Shown one piece after another: positions 7,301-15,275 of a DNA stretch of 49,305 nt. A program made the position numbers and the translations under genes. The notes beneath the pieces were generated by a model. The model saw only the letters and a list, made by a program, of their open reading frames with translations. It ran no database searches and was not told the origin of the DNA. Origin of the DNA: Pseudomonadota bacterium (lineage in GTDB: Bacteria > Pseudomonadota > Alphaproteobacteria > Rhodobacterales > Rhodobacteraceae); assembly GCA_027623875.1 (NCBI GenBank), contig JAQBUS010000001.1, positions 1 through 49,305 of the forward strand, written 5' to 3'. Numbering within the stretch: the stretch's first letter is position 1; every line of letters begins with the position of its first letter.

Positions 7301-7627
7301 TTAAAAAGGTAAAATATCGTCAGCCTCCTGCTCTTGGGCTTCCTCCTTATCTTCGATCTTTTTTTCAGCCTGCTGCTTGAGAGGTGGCTTTGTTAGGCTA
7401 GCAGAATCCTCCCTAGGCGCTGACACATACAGGATGACATCTGGAGCGTTTGGAGATTCTTCTTTTTTCTTATTTGAGAATCCCACGATATTTAAATCTG
7501 ACTCAGTATCAAAATCCTTAAGCTTTAGTTTTCCAGAGAAATAGTTTTGATTCTTCCCCTCCTTCTTCCATAGCGCTCCAATTTCTCTCTGCTTCCAGAC
7601 GTTTTCTTTTGTATTTTCTTCACTCAT
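7301..7627 (-). CDS. SSB-like protein with acidic C-terminal tip (108 aa)
   Basis: The N-terminal 65 residues (REIGALWKKEGKNQNYFSGK, then strands KLKDF and LNIVGFSNKK, then DVILYVSA) match the short OB-like layout of the DUF736 group. The Glu/Gln-rich tail ends in Ala-Asp-Asp-Ile-Leu-Pro-Phe, close to the DDDIPF tip with which bacterial SSB proteins recruit replication and repair partners. I infer a phage single-stranded-DNA-binding or replication accessory protein. A possible promoter (TTGGAC-17-TAATAT) and a CAGGT box lie upstream. Confidence 0.55.
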   Translation of the reverse strand: MSEENTKENVWKQREIGALWKKEGKNQNYFSGKLKLKDFDTESDLNIVGFSNKKKEESPNAPDVILYVSAPREDSASLTKPPLKQQAEKKIEDKEEAQEQEADDILPF

Positions 7628-7681
7628 ATTTTATACCTGTGTTTATATTAATAATAATAATAAAATAGTCCAAAAAATCAA

Positions 7682-7855
7682 CTATTTTTCTTCTTTAGCC
7701 TCAAAGGCTGCTTTTAAATCCTTTATAACTTCAATTTTTTCTGCCTCCGACAACCTTACATAAGATTTTTTAAACCTTCTTAGCAACCTCTTCTGCTGTG
7801 GGTGACCCTCGTAGTTCATTATTTTTTTAATTTCTTTTACTTTTGATTTGTTCAT
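7682..7855 (-). CDS. Small basic helical protein (57 aa)
   Basis: This short frame begins MNKSKVKEIKKIMNYEGHPQ and continues with a Lys/Arg-rich helix, ending FEAKEEK and TAG. Its ATG overlaps the stop of the GMP-reductase-like gene as ATGA (7852-7855), which is the junction style of the whole region and strongly supports it as a gene. Between its stop and the next gene (7628-7681) I see only AT-rich sequence. Unknown function. Confidence 0.6.
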   Translation of the reverse strand: MNKSKVKEIKKIMNYEGHPQQKRLLRRFKKSYVRLSEAEKIEVIKDLKAAFEAKEEK

Positions 7856-8865
7856 ACTTTAATATACTTTACATCTTGAAGACTTAGTAGGTTTTTGCCT
7901 CCCGAATAGCTTACGGCGCTTTTTAAATCTTCATCAATTTCAATAAGCTTGGTTTTGAAGTTCATTCCGCAGGAGGGAATGTTCCTTAGGGTGCCCTCTA
8001 TGTGGGCTCTTGTTTTTTTATTCTCAAAGCTAGCCGAACCGTAATAAGCCTTGTGAGGCGTACCATTAATCTCAATAGAGTGAGAAGGACTGTCAGAACA
8101 GCATGCAAATAAGCCTCCAGCCATAACTAAGTCCGCTCCCGCAACCAAGGCTTTGGCCGCGTCTCCATTGCAACAAACCCCTCCATCCGCAATGATTTTA
8201 ACTTTTTCAGGTAGTTTGTAGTCCTCCTTTAATGAAGCGTTTGAGAACATGAAGCCATCGTCTTTGTCAAATAAAACTTTTGAGCAGGACTCAACGCAGG
8301 TGAACATAGGAATTGTGAAACCAGTCTTATCCTTTGTGGTGCAAGGGCTACCCTGCCCAATCCCCACTTTAACATAATCAGCTCCCCACGCAGAAAGATC
8401 AGCTACAGCCTCTGGCTTCGCCACATTGCCAGCAATAATACAAACGTTTTCTAAGCTTGACTTGCAAATCTCAATCATTTCCTTCATTGATTCGCAATGC
8501 CCATGAGCAATGTCAATGGTTATATAGTCAACTCTAGATTTAGAATTCCTAATGCTTTTTATAATATCCTTGTCCGCACCCTTTACGCCAAGACTTATTG
8601 AGATAGTTTTCCAATTTTCCTCGTTAGCCTCTTCTATGAATTTTTGAATATCAACATCAAATCTATGCATGATGTAGAAATAATCATTATCACTCATCCA
8701 TTTGCAATGCCTCACATCTATAACAGACTTCATATTGGAAGGTATAACTGGAAGTTTGAACTTTTTACCTCCTATTTCCTTGGAAACATCACAATCAGAC
8801 CTAGACCTAACAATAGAAAAATTAGGAACCAAGTTTACATCGGAATACTTTAAATATTTACTCAT
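7852..8865 (-). CDS. guaC: GMP reductase / IMP dehydrogenase family enzyme (337 aa)
   Basis: TIM-barrel enzyme of the IMPDH/GMPR superfamily. Seen: GNVAKPEAVADLSAWGADYV, then KVGIGQGSPCTTKDKTGF (residues about 165-182) with the catalytic-loop Cys at about 175 in the G-S-x-C-T-T motif, IIADGGV phosphate-binding strand near 225, and a late AYYGSASFENK segment resembling the flap of GMP reductases. There are no CBS domains, and the length (337) fits GuaC (about 345) better than IMPDH (about 490). GuaC deaminates GMP to IMP with NADPH, returning guanine nucleotides to the adenine branch. It lies in one operon with a deoxyribosyltransferase-like protein, so the pair may reshape purine pools for phage DNA synthesis. 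GMPR versus IMPDH chemistry is not certain. Confidence 0.85.
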   Translation of the reverse strand: MSKYLKYSDVNLVPNFSIVRSRSDCDVSKEIGGKKFKLPVIPSNMKSVIDVRHCKWMSDNDYFYIMHRFDVDIQKFIEEANEENWKTISISLGVKGADKDIIKSIRNSKSRVDYITIDIAHGHCESMKEMIEICKSSLENVCIIAGNVAKPEAVADLSAWGADYVKVGIGQGSPCTTKDKTGFTIPMFTCVESCSKVLFDKDDGFMFSNASLKEDYKLPEKVKIIADGGVCCNGDAAKALVAGADLVMAGGLFACCSDSPSHSIEINGTPHKAYYGSASFENKKTRAHIEGTLRNIPSCGMNFKTKLIEIDEDLKSAVSYSGGKNLLSLQDVKYIKV

Positions 8866-9116
8866 ATTTTTAAGTTTTTAAGCACGTCTTCACATAAATT
8901 ATCAATAAACTCCCCACTAATTCTAGTGTAATATTTATCCCTTACAACATGGTAAAAATTTTCATTCTCAATAATAATCACTAAGCTAGCCTTAGATAAA
9001 AGATCTCGACCATATTTTTCTATAAAAGCTTTCTCCAGACCATCAAGGATGAAGTCCTGAGTCTGGTTAAAACCAAAGGTGAAATTTAAATTTTCAGCTT
9101 TTTCTATTAAAATCAT
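8862..9116 (-). CDS. Unknown protein (84 aa)
   Basis: Begins MILIEKAENLNFTFGFNQTQ and has an alternating helix-strand pattern (KASLVIIIENENFYHVVRDK). I chose ATG 9116 and not the TTG at 9146 because ATG 9116 overlaps the stop of the micro-gene upstream as ATGA. Its own stop overlaps the guaC start (8862-8865). No family recognised. Confidence 0.55.
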   Translation of the reverse strand: MILIEKAENLNFTFGFNQTQDFILDGLEKAFIEKYGRDLLSKASLVIIIENENFYHVVRDKYYTRISGEFIDNLCEDVLKNLKI

Positions 9117-9184
9117 GACATGTGGTGGTAGGCTACATAAAGACAAAGTGCGACATAACCAATAGCTATAAATAATTCATTCAT
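9113..9184 (-). CDS. Membrane micro-protein (23 aa)
   Basis: A 23-codon frame, MNELFIAIGYVALCLYVAYH then HMS, is a single transmembrane segment. It starts at a TAATG junction with the stop of the upstream deoxyribosyltransferase-like gene, has an AAAGGA box about 9 nt before its ATG, and ends in an ATGA junction with the next gene. The double coupling and good ribosome-binding site make it a likely real gene in spite of its length. Confidence 0.5.
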   Translation of the reverse strand: MNELFIAIGYVALCLYVAYHHMS

Positions 9185-9723
9185 TATCTAAATTCCTTTC
9201 TTAGTAATCTCCACCTATCAGAGTCTATTGTTTTAGTTCCACTATCTATAGCATACAGCATTTCAATAATTTCGTCAAGGTTATTATAAATATATTTATG
9301 AGGGAACATTCCTAACATCCATAGCGGAGTCTTTGACTTTCCGCCCTCCATACTGACGAAGACAGGCTTCTTCATACGAACCGCCGTCACAATTTCCTCT
9401 GCAGACCCCCAACTCGCAACGTCTGGAACTAAATGCGCAATTATAAAGTCAGAACGGTCTACTAGATTAAGATCGTAAGCGCGCACAGTTTTCATTCTAT
9501 CAGTAACTCTGTCGTACTGTTTTGTTTTCATCCAAGTCTCCATCTCTACTCGAGTGGCCTCGTCTTCCTCAACGTCCTTCATGAAGGGTTTATTATAAGG
9601 GTTGAAGCAGGTTATCGATAAAGAACTTAGTTTTTCAGTGACTTCAGCTCTCCAGTCTCTACCGCTAAGGTATTGCATATGACCTACTAAGTAGGTTTTT
9701 GTTTTGAATAGTAGGTTGCTCAT
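9184..9723 (-). CDS. Nucleoside 2-deoxyribosyltransferase-like protein (179 aa)
   Basis: Rossmann-like protein of the nucleoside 2-deoxyribosyltransferase superfamily. It starts with a strand and loop YLVGHMQYLSGRDWRAEVTE (about 11-30), then FNPYNK near 42. After a charged insertion it has DRSDFIIAHLVPD and the signature SWGSAEEIVTAVRMKKPVFV (about 122-142), in which the Glu-Glu pair is in the place of the family's catalytic Glu. Related proteins move a base between deoxyribose units or hydrolyse deoxynucleotides. It is first in the operon with guaC. The ATG is 8 nt after a promoter -10 box, giving a leaderless or near-leaderless message. Confidence 0.75.
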   Translation of the reverse strand: MSNLLFKTKTYLVGHMQYLSGRDWRAEVTEKLSSLSITCFNPYNKPFMKDVEEDEATRVEMETWMKTKQYDRVTDRMKTVRAYDLNLVDRSDFIIAHLVPDVASWGSAEEIVTAVRMKKPVFVSMEGGKSKTPLWMLGMFPHKYIYNNLDEIIEMLYAIDSGTKTIDSDRWRLLRKEFR

Positions 9724-9731
9724 TTCCTATA

Positions 9732-9760
9732 ATAGTAACATGAAATCACTTTATAGTCAA
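9732..9760 (-). promoter_or_regulatory. Promoter of the deoxyribosyltransferase-guaC operon
   Basis: TTGACT (9755-9760), 17-nt spacer ending TGT (extended -10), TACTAT (9732-9737), minus strand. ATG 9723 begins 8 nt after the -10 box. Confidence 0.75.
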
Positions 9761-9776
9761 GCATATATTTGTAAAA

Positions 9777-10211
9777 TGGTGGAGGTGGCGGGAATTGAAC
9801 CCGCGTCCCAAGCATCTTCAAGCGCTCACATCTACAAGTTTAGTTAATTTTTTTTATAGTTATGATATTAACATCCAACTCCTTGTTACCATTATACTCA
9901 GTGGACTACAGTTTATTAACAAGTAAACCTTTTCTGTTTTTGCAGATAGATGACCCCTTATCCCCTTTATCTGCGTCAAGAAGTAAGAGGTGACAGCTCT
10001 ACGCTGCCATTGGAAGCTCTTCAGCCTCGTAGAGAGCAGTGGCGTCCTCAATTAATTGAGAGACTGCGTACTCCTCACGAGCGGCTTCAAGAAGCTCCTC
10101 TATGCTATTATAGCCTTCGCCAAATATAGCTTTTGCATCTTTTTAGGGAGCCTGATGCTTCTCCCACTTGCAGTGAACGAATCCAACCCTAGTCGAATCC
10201 AGTACACCCCC
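9777..10211 (-). ncRNA. ssrA: tmRNA (transfer-messenger RNA) with a 40-codon tag
   Basis: The minus strand starts GGGGGTGTACTGGATTCGAC and ends GCGGGTTCAATTCCCGC, then CACCTCC and an encoded ACCA. The two ends pair into a 7-bp acceptor stem that includes G3-U70, the identity pair for alanyl-tRNA synthetase, and the T-arm is complete. Pseudoknot 1 is visible: GGGAG (10161-10165) with CTCCC (10146-10150), GCATC (10154-10158) with GATGC (10135-10139). The sequence before the resume codon, AUAUUU-GGC, aligns with AUAGUC-GCA of E. coli at the key U and A. From GGC (10119-10121) the frame runs 40 codons (10002-10121), beginning GEGYNSIEEL and ending YEAEELPMAA, to UAG at 9999-10001. Most bacterial tags have about 8-35 residues. 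The gene has its own strong promoter. It rescues stalled ribosomes and tags the products. Confidence 0.96.
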
Positions 10212-10234
10212 AAAATTTTTCAAAGAACAACTAT

Positions 10235-10263
10235 ATAATACACTAGATATTGTTTTTTGTCAA
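10235..10263 (-). promoter_or_regulatory. Promoter of the tmRNA gene
   Basis: TTGACA (10258-10263), exactly 17 nt, TATTAT (10235-10240) on the minus strand, about 23 nt before the mature tmRNA 5' end. The -35 box is inside the last codons of the clpC-like gene. It lacks the TGn extension but has the perfect -35 box. Confidence 0.85.
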
Positions 10264-12717
10264 GCTTTTCTGCGATAAATGAATGACGCCGTCATCACTT
10301 ATGTCGAACATGGCGATATCACCACTTGATATTTTCTTCCTTAGGATTGCCTCCGCTAGAATTGGCTCTACCTTATCCTTTAGTATGTGAATAATGGGTC
10401 TAGCACCCAGGTTCATAGACTGAGCTTCCTTGATTAAGGAATTGATCAAATTTAAAGATAACTCTAGTTTTATTTTCCTATTTTTTATTCTTTTGTTTAG
10501 GTTGGCAATTTCAATGTCAAAAACTTTACGAAAATCATTATCATTAAAATCTTGAAATATTATTATGTCATCAAGCCTATTAACAAACTCAGGAGAAAAG
10601 AAAGCTTTAGACTTTTCTAGAATTTTATCGCGAGTGATTTCCTCGGAAGAGGATTGAGAAAAACCTAAGGCTCCTCCCGATTTTTCTATAATATCGCTAC
10701 CCAGATTACCTGTTAAAATAATAAAACAATTACTAAAGTCAGCCACCCTACCAAAATTATCAGTTAATTTTCCCTCCTCTAAAACTTTAAGTAAAACTTG
10801 AGTAACTTCAGGATGAGCCTTTTCTATTTCATCAAATAGTATTACGCTATAAGGGCTTTTTCTAACCTTATCTATTAATGCGCTACCCTCATCATAACCA
10901 ACGTAACCAGGAGAAGCTCCCACTAACTTTGAGCTGCTAACTTTTTCAGAGAATTCACTCATGTCGAATTTAATAACCCTATTCTCGCCTCCAAAGATAA
11001 ATTTAGATATTTTTTTAGCGGTTAAAGTTTTACCAACCCCTGTTTTACCTAAAAATAAGAATGAAGCTGTTGGTTGAGATGGATTATTTAAACCTGAAGC
11101 GAACCTAATAACTGATTTGTAAATCTTGTCAACAGCCTCGCTCTGACCTATAATTTCTTTGTTTAAATTTTTCTTTAAATTCAAATATTTATTTTCACCA
11201 GAAGAAGATATGATGGATATTGGTATACCGGTTTTTATAGATATAACCTCTTCAATGTCAGACCGATTTACATATATAGTATTATCTAATATAGACTGCT
11301 GCCATTCATCCAAGATGACTTGATACTTCTCGAATAATTCATCTTGACATTCCTCCAGAACCCTCTTTCTTTCTGGATCTGTTGTTAGTTGTTCTTGCTC
11401 CATTATAGACTCAATGGCCGATTCTAAACTTTTAGCTTCATTAGGTCTTTTGAAATTTCTAACTTTAACTTTTGACGCCGCCTCATCTATTAAGTCAATA
11501 GCTTTATCTGGTAGATTTCTGTCTGTCAAGTACCTACTGCTCAAGTCTACTGAAGCTTTTAGGGCGTTTTTCCTATATTTAATTTTATGAAAAGATTCGT
11601 ACTGATCGCTTATATTAAGCAAAATTTCATAACACTCCTTAGTTGAAGGCTCATCTATAATGACGGACTGGAACCTTCTAGCTAGAGCGCCATCTTTAGA
11701 TATAGATTGCTTATACTCCTTTAAGGTTGTCGCGCCAATACATCTAATTTCACCTCTAGCGAGCATAGGCTTAAGCATGTTTGCAGCATCCATGCTTCCT
11801 TCGGCGCTTCCCGCGCCAATTAAGGTGTGTATTTCATCTATAAATAAAATATTATTTTCGTCTTTTTTAATCTCATCTATAACCCCCTTTAATCGCTCCT
11901 CGAATTGCCCCCTATATTTAGTACCAGCAACTAAATGGCTTAAATTTAAAGCGTACACCTGCTTACCTAGAAGAAAATCAGAGACTTCTCCGTTGATTAT
12001 TCTTTGAGACAAACCTTCGATAATGGCAGTTTTACCCACTCCAGCTTCACCAAGTATTATTGGGTTGTTTTTAGTTCTCCTGCATAAGATTTCAACAACT
12101 TCAGATATAGCTTCATCCCTACAGACTACTTTGTCAAATTTACCAGAAGCAGCAAGATCCGTAAAGTTTACAGAGTATTTAGATAGGAATTTTTCACTAT
12201 TTGAAGGGGGGATATGTAAACCCGCATCCTTTGCGGACTTTAAACGCCTATTCTTTTTAGCTTTTTTAACATCAACCATCCTGTCTATAGAGTCGCCCTC
12301 AAGGGTAGACCTTACCCGTTGAGAAATTGCGTCACAGTCCAAATTGTACTCTTCAAGTACATGAGACAAACCTTTAGTTTCTAACAAGCTTATTAAAACA
12401 TGCTCTACCCCTACGTAAGCGTGACTATAAAACTCAGCAAGTTCAGCGGACTTTCTCAATACGCTTTTGAAACTTTTAGAAAAAGTTATCTGCTCAGGGT
12501 TGAAATTTACATTAGGTTTTAAATATTCATTAAAATAATCGTCATCGAAATTCTCTGGATCTTCGACAGCTTCAGCTAACAAGGAGTTCTGAACTTTAAA
12601 AATGCCAAGTAATAAATGCACAGGCTTAACTGAGCTATTTTTGGATTTTGCCGCCTGTTCTTTAGCTAACTTAATAGCTTGCTGAACTCTAGGAGTGAAA
12701 TTTGGTAAAGCTTCCAT
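10243..12717 (-). CDS. clpC: ClpC-type AAA+ protein unfoldase (824 aa)
   Basis: Complete Hsp100. Residues 1-145 hold the duplicated Clp-N domain (FTPRVQQAIKLAKEQA; YVGVEHVLISLL). AAA-1 has Walker A GEAGVGKT (223-230) and Walker B NILFIDEIHTLIGAG. A short middle domain (about 425-480) is ClpC-like and too short for ClpB. AAA-2 has GKTGVGKT (557-564), VILFDEIEKAH and the pore motif GYVGYDEG. GGALGFSQ (LGF at about 684-686) sits where ClpA/ClpC carry the loop that docks ClpP, so it can probably deliver substrates to host ClpP; no ClpP gene is in this window. I prefer ATG 12717, one base after the polymerase stop (TAACATG), to the GTG at 12732. It is translated from the replicase operon and the tmRNA follows directly. 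Confidence 0.93.
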   Translation of the reverse strand: MEALPNFTPRVQQAIKLAKEQAAKSKNSSVKPVHLLLGIFKVQNSLLAEAVEDPENFDDDYFNEYLKPNVNFNPEQITFSKSFKSVLRKSAELAEFYSHAYVGVEHVLISLLETKGLSHVLEEYNLDCDAISQRVRSTLEGDSIDRMVDVKKAKKNRRLKSAKDAGLHIPPSNSEKFLSKYSVNFTDLAASGKFDKVVCRDEAISEVVEILCRRTKNNPIILGEAGVGKTAIIEGLSQRIINGEVSDFLLGKQVYALNLSHLVAGTKYRGQFEERLKGVIDEIKKDENNILFIDEIHTLIGAGSAEGSMDAANMLKPMLARGEIRCIGATTLKEYKQSISKDGALARRFQSVIIDEPSTKECYEILLNISDQYESFHKIKYRKNALKASVDLSSRYLTDRNLPDKAIDLIDEAASKVKVRNFKRPNEAKSLESAIESIMEQEQLTTDPERKRVLEECQDELFEKYQVILDEWQQSILDNTIYVNRSDIEEVISIKTGIPISIISSSGENKYLNLKKNLNKEIIGQSEAVDKIYKSVIRFASGLNNPSQPTASFLFLGKTGVGKTLTAKKISKFIFGGENRVIKFDMSEFSEKVSSSKLVGASPGYVGYDEGSALIDKVRKSPYSVILFDEIEKAHPEVTQVLLKVLEEGKLTDNFGRVADFSNCFIILTGNLGSDIIEKSGGALGFSQSSSEEITRDKILEKSKAFFSPEFVNRLDDIIIFQDFNDNDFRKVFDIEIANLNKRIKNRKIKLELSLNLINSLIKEAQSMNLGARPIIHILKDKVEPILAEAILRKKISSGDIAMFDISDDGVIHLSQKSLTKNNI

Positions 12718-12718
12718 G

Positions 12719-15274
12719 TTATTCAACGTCACTTAATTTCATGAATATTTTCTCATTCAATTTTGAAATATTATCAATAAAAAGTATATCGTCACCTTTA
12801 CTTCCAGTTAATGAGATTATATCGTTCTTCTCTGGAGGTTTATTTCCTGCGTTTATGTATTCTGAGAACTTGCTGCCCCTCCTATTATCACACATCATCG
12901 CCCCGTACTTTCCATACTCATCCGATATTAACAATTTTAAATACTTATTCCCATTTCTACTAGTGCTTCTAAAGGACTCTTCAACAACTCCAATGAATTT
13001 ACCACGATCTCCCTGAGGCATTGAATAATACCTTAAGGAATCGTAAAGCTCTCCACTATCTTTGAATACATTTTTTAATTTGTAACTGTAACTGTACCCT
13101 AATAACTGTTTCTCAAAATACCAGCTAGCAAATTTCTCAAACTTTTTATTTTGAAGGTATATACCCTTGTATTTGACATATTTTTTTCTAAAAGTCTCAA
13201 ATCTAGACTCTTTCATTAATAATTTTCCATCGTCAGCTATCAAGCCTTCTTTAGCAGCAGCTATAATGTCCAAAAGCCTATACTCGTGCCTTTCGCCAAA
13301 TATCATAACGTTTCGCTTCTCCCTATCAGTTAATAAATTGAAAGACTGAGCTTCTAGGACGGTTAGGGATCTTGAATCCTTGGAGGATAAAGCTCCAGCC
13401 TGTATTAATGCCGACAGTATTCCAATGTTGAGTCCGGCCTGCTTAGCTGAAACGAATATATCAAACTTATTGGGATTTTTAGATTTCCTAAAACTTCTCA
13501 AAGCGTTTAAGGACTTCTCACTGACACCTTTAATACTATTTAAACCAAATCTTATATTGAAACCCTCTTTCGAAAAGTCCATATTTGATAAACCTAGGTC
13601 CGGAGGAAGCAATTTCATGTCAAAGAAGGAAAGTTCTTGAGTTATGCTATTTATCTCCTCTTGAGGAGACGGTTCAAACTTGGTCATTTTTAACAAGCTT
13701 AAGAAGAATTGCTGGGGATATTTGAATTTTAAGTAAGTTGTCCAAGCTGAAAGAGTTGCATAAGCTATTGAATGACTCTTATTAAACGAGTAATTCGCAC
13801 TATCTTCAGCAACCTTCCATAGGATATCTCCAACGTCTTCCGGTATTTTGTTTTCAGAAATTTTTTGCTCAATCTTAATTTTCCAAGCAGGCATCTGGTC
13901 CACTTTTTTCTTACCAACTATTCTTCTTAATTGTTCAGCTTCATCAAGTGTGAAGCCTACCTTGACAGCCATCTTCATTAATTGTTCCTGATAGAGGGGT
14001 ATCCCTCCGGTATAATCAAGTATATCGTTAAAGAAATCATGTATATTTTGACGTTCTCCAGATTCAATATAACTCGAATAGCTATCCAAAAACTCCAACG
14101 CACCAGGCCTGGCAATTGCTATCACCGCACTTAACTCCTCCAAGCTCTTGGGTTTAACTTTCCTGCAAACTCTAAAGTTGGTATCGGCTTCAATTTGAAA
14201 TAATCCTTGAGGACATCTAAATTCGTTGGATAGAGGTTTGTATATTTCAGGATCGTCCAAATCTACATCATAAATATTAATATTTAAATCGTTACAAACG
14301 TCATAAATAACACTCAGAGTCCTCAAACCTAGGATATCAAATTTCACCATAAGCTCCGAAACCCAGTTCATGTCGTACCCAGTTACGAAAGATCCATCGT
14401 TAGCTAATTGAACTGGACATATTTCCGAAATCTCTTGGTACGCGATAGCTATTCCAGAGGGATGAACTCCTGTGTTTTTGTTTAAACCTTCTATTTTTTT
14501 AGCTATCAAATAGATAAAATCATTTTCGTCAGCCCACTCCTTGAATCTAGGACTTTCCTCGTAAGCTTCGCTCAGGGGTGAGATTTTACCAAACTTTTTA
14601 GGAATCATATCGCTGACAGCGTTAACATCCTGTTCGGCTTTTTCTCCCACTATCTTTCCGCATTCTTTAATGCATAGTTTTCCACTTAATGTATTCAGCG
14701 TTAATATTTTACAAGTTCTAGATGGGTGTTTCTGTTCAATATATTCTATAACTTTCTGCCTATGCTCATAAGCTATGTCATTGTCCACGTCAGCAAGCAA
14801 GCTGCCGTCTAGATATGTCACCCCATCTTTAATGGTTTTTTTAGCTCTACTCTTAGACACAAACCTCTCAAAAAATAATTCATACCTAACGGAATCAATA
14901 TCAGTAACTCCAATTAGAAAAAGGACTAACGAACCAGCCGCAGAACCCCGTCCCGGACCAACTGGTATGTCATTCTCACGGCAATAATTAAGAATATCCC
15001 AGTTGAGAAGAATATAATCAACGAAGCCCAAATCGTTAAGTGTGTCAAGCTCCATCTTGAGCCTTGAAATGTATAACTTTTTATTACAGAATTCATTAAT
15101 CCCCTTTTCCTTTAAGCCTTTCTTGCATAAGTGTTTTAAAAAATCAAAATTAGAGCAACCTTCTTTTGTAGACAATTCCTTGTAGTGCCTCTTTTCTATT
15201 TTAATCTCAGGAAGCCTAACTCCCGGCGGAACGCAATTATTATAAGCCTTAAAATCTTCAATGAAACTTTTCAT
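12719..15274 (-). CDS. dnaE: DNA polymerase III alpha subunit, catalytic part without PHP (851 aa)
   Basis: C-family replicative polymerase that lacks the N-terminal PHP domain of normal DnaE (about 1160 aa). Seen: palm motif GPGRGSAAGS (106-115); catalytic ADVDND (Asp162, 164, 166) followed by EHRQKVIEYI, aligned with PDFDVDF...EKRDQVIEHV of E. coli; and VKFDILGLRTL (310-320), which supplies the third Asp. Fingers and a helix-hairpin-helix region follow (for example SFNKSHSIAYATLSAWTTYL), and an OB-fold sits at about 755-840 (KFIGVVEESFRSTSRNGNKY). No clear beta-clamp-binding box was found. The start is 2 nt after the exonuclease stop. The missing PHP domain is encoded as a separate protein two genes upstream. 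Confidence 0.94.
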   Translation of the reverse strand: MKSFIEDFKAYNNCVPPGVRLPEIKIEKRHYKELSTKEGCSNFDFLKHLCKKGLKEKGINEFCNKKLYISRLKMELDTLNDLGFVDYILLNWDILNYCRENDIPVGPGRGSAAGSLVLFLIGVTDIDSVRYELFFERFVSKSRAKKTIKDGVTYLDGSLLADVDNDIAYEHRQKVIEYIEQKHPSRTCKILTLNTLSGKLCIKECGKIVGEKAEQDVNAVSDMIPKKFGKISPLSEAYEESPRFKEWADENDFIYLIAKKIEGLNKNTGVHPSGIAIAYQEISEICPVQLANDGSFVTGYDMNWVSELMVKFDILGLRTLSVIYDVCNDLNINIYDVDLDDPEIYKPLSNEFRCPQGLFQIEADTNFRVCRKVKPKSLEELSAVIAIARPGALEFLDSYSSYIESGERQNIHDFFNDILDYTGGIPLYQEQLMKMAVKVGFTLDEAEQLRRIVGKKKVDQMPAWKIKIEQKISENKIPEDVGDILWKVAEDSANYSFNKSHSIAYATLSAWTTYLKFKYPQQFFLSLLKMTKFEPSPQEEINSITQELSFFDMKLLPPDLGLSNMDFSKEGFNIRFGLNSIKGVSEKSLNALRSFRKSKNPNKFDIFVSAKQAGLNIGILSALIQAGALSSKDSRSLTVLEAQSFNLLTDREKRNVMIFGERHEYRLLDIIAAAKEGLIADDGKLLMKESRFETFRKKYVKYKGIYLQNKKFEKFASWYFEKQLLGYSYSYKLKNVFKDSGELYDSLRYYSMPQGDRGKFIGVVEESFRSTSRNGNKYLKLLISDEYGKYGAMMCDNRRGSKFSEYINAGNKPPEKNDIISLTGSKGDDILFIDNISKLNEKIFMKLSDVE

Positions 15275-15275
15275 A

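Noticed and set aside
7852..9723. A 2-aminoadenine (Z-genome) or 7-deazaguanine pathway
   Set aside because: Only a GMP reductase-like and a deoxyribosyltransferase-like gene are present. PurZ, MazZ/DatZ or Que/Dpd-type genes are not in the window.
9860..10051. 63-codon minus-strand frame
   Set aside because: It lies inside the tmRNA gene and has no protein-like features. The RNA explains the sequence.
10101..10120. Alternative tmRNA tag frame starting at GCG (AKAIIA then UAG)
   Set aside because: The U and A at the key positions before the resume codon fit GGC better, and the short tag lacks a normal Ala-Ala degradation end. It stays the main competing reading.
12718..12732. GTG start for the ClpC-like gene
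   Set aside because: The ATG one base after the polymerase stop gives the normal ClpC N-terminus, as at the recA/fucosyltransferase junction.
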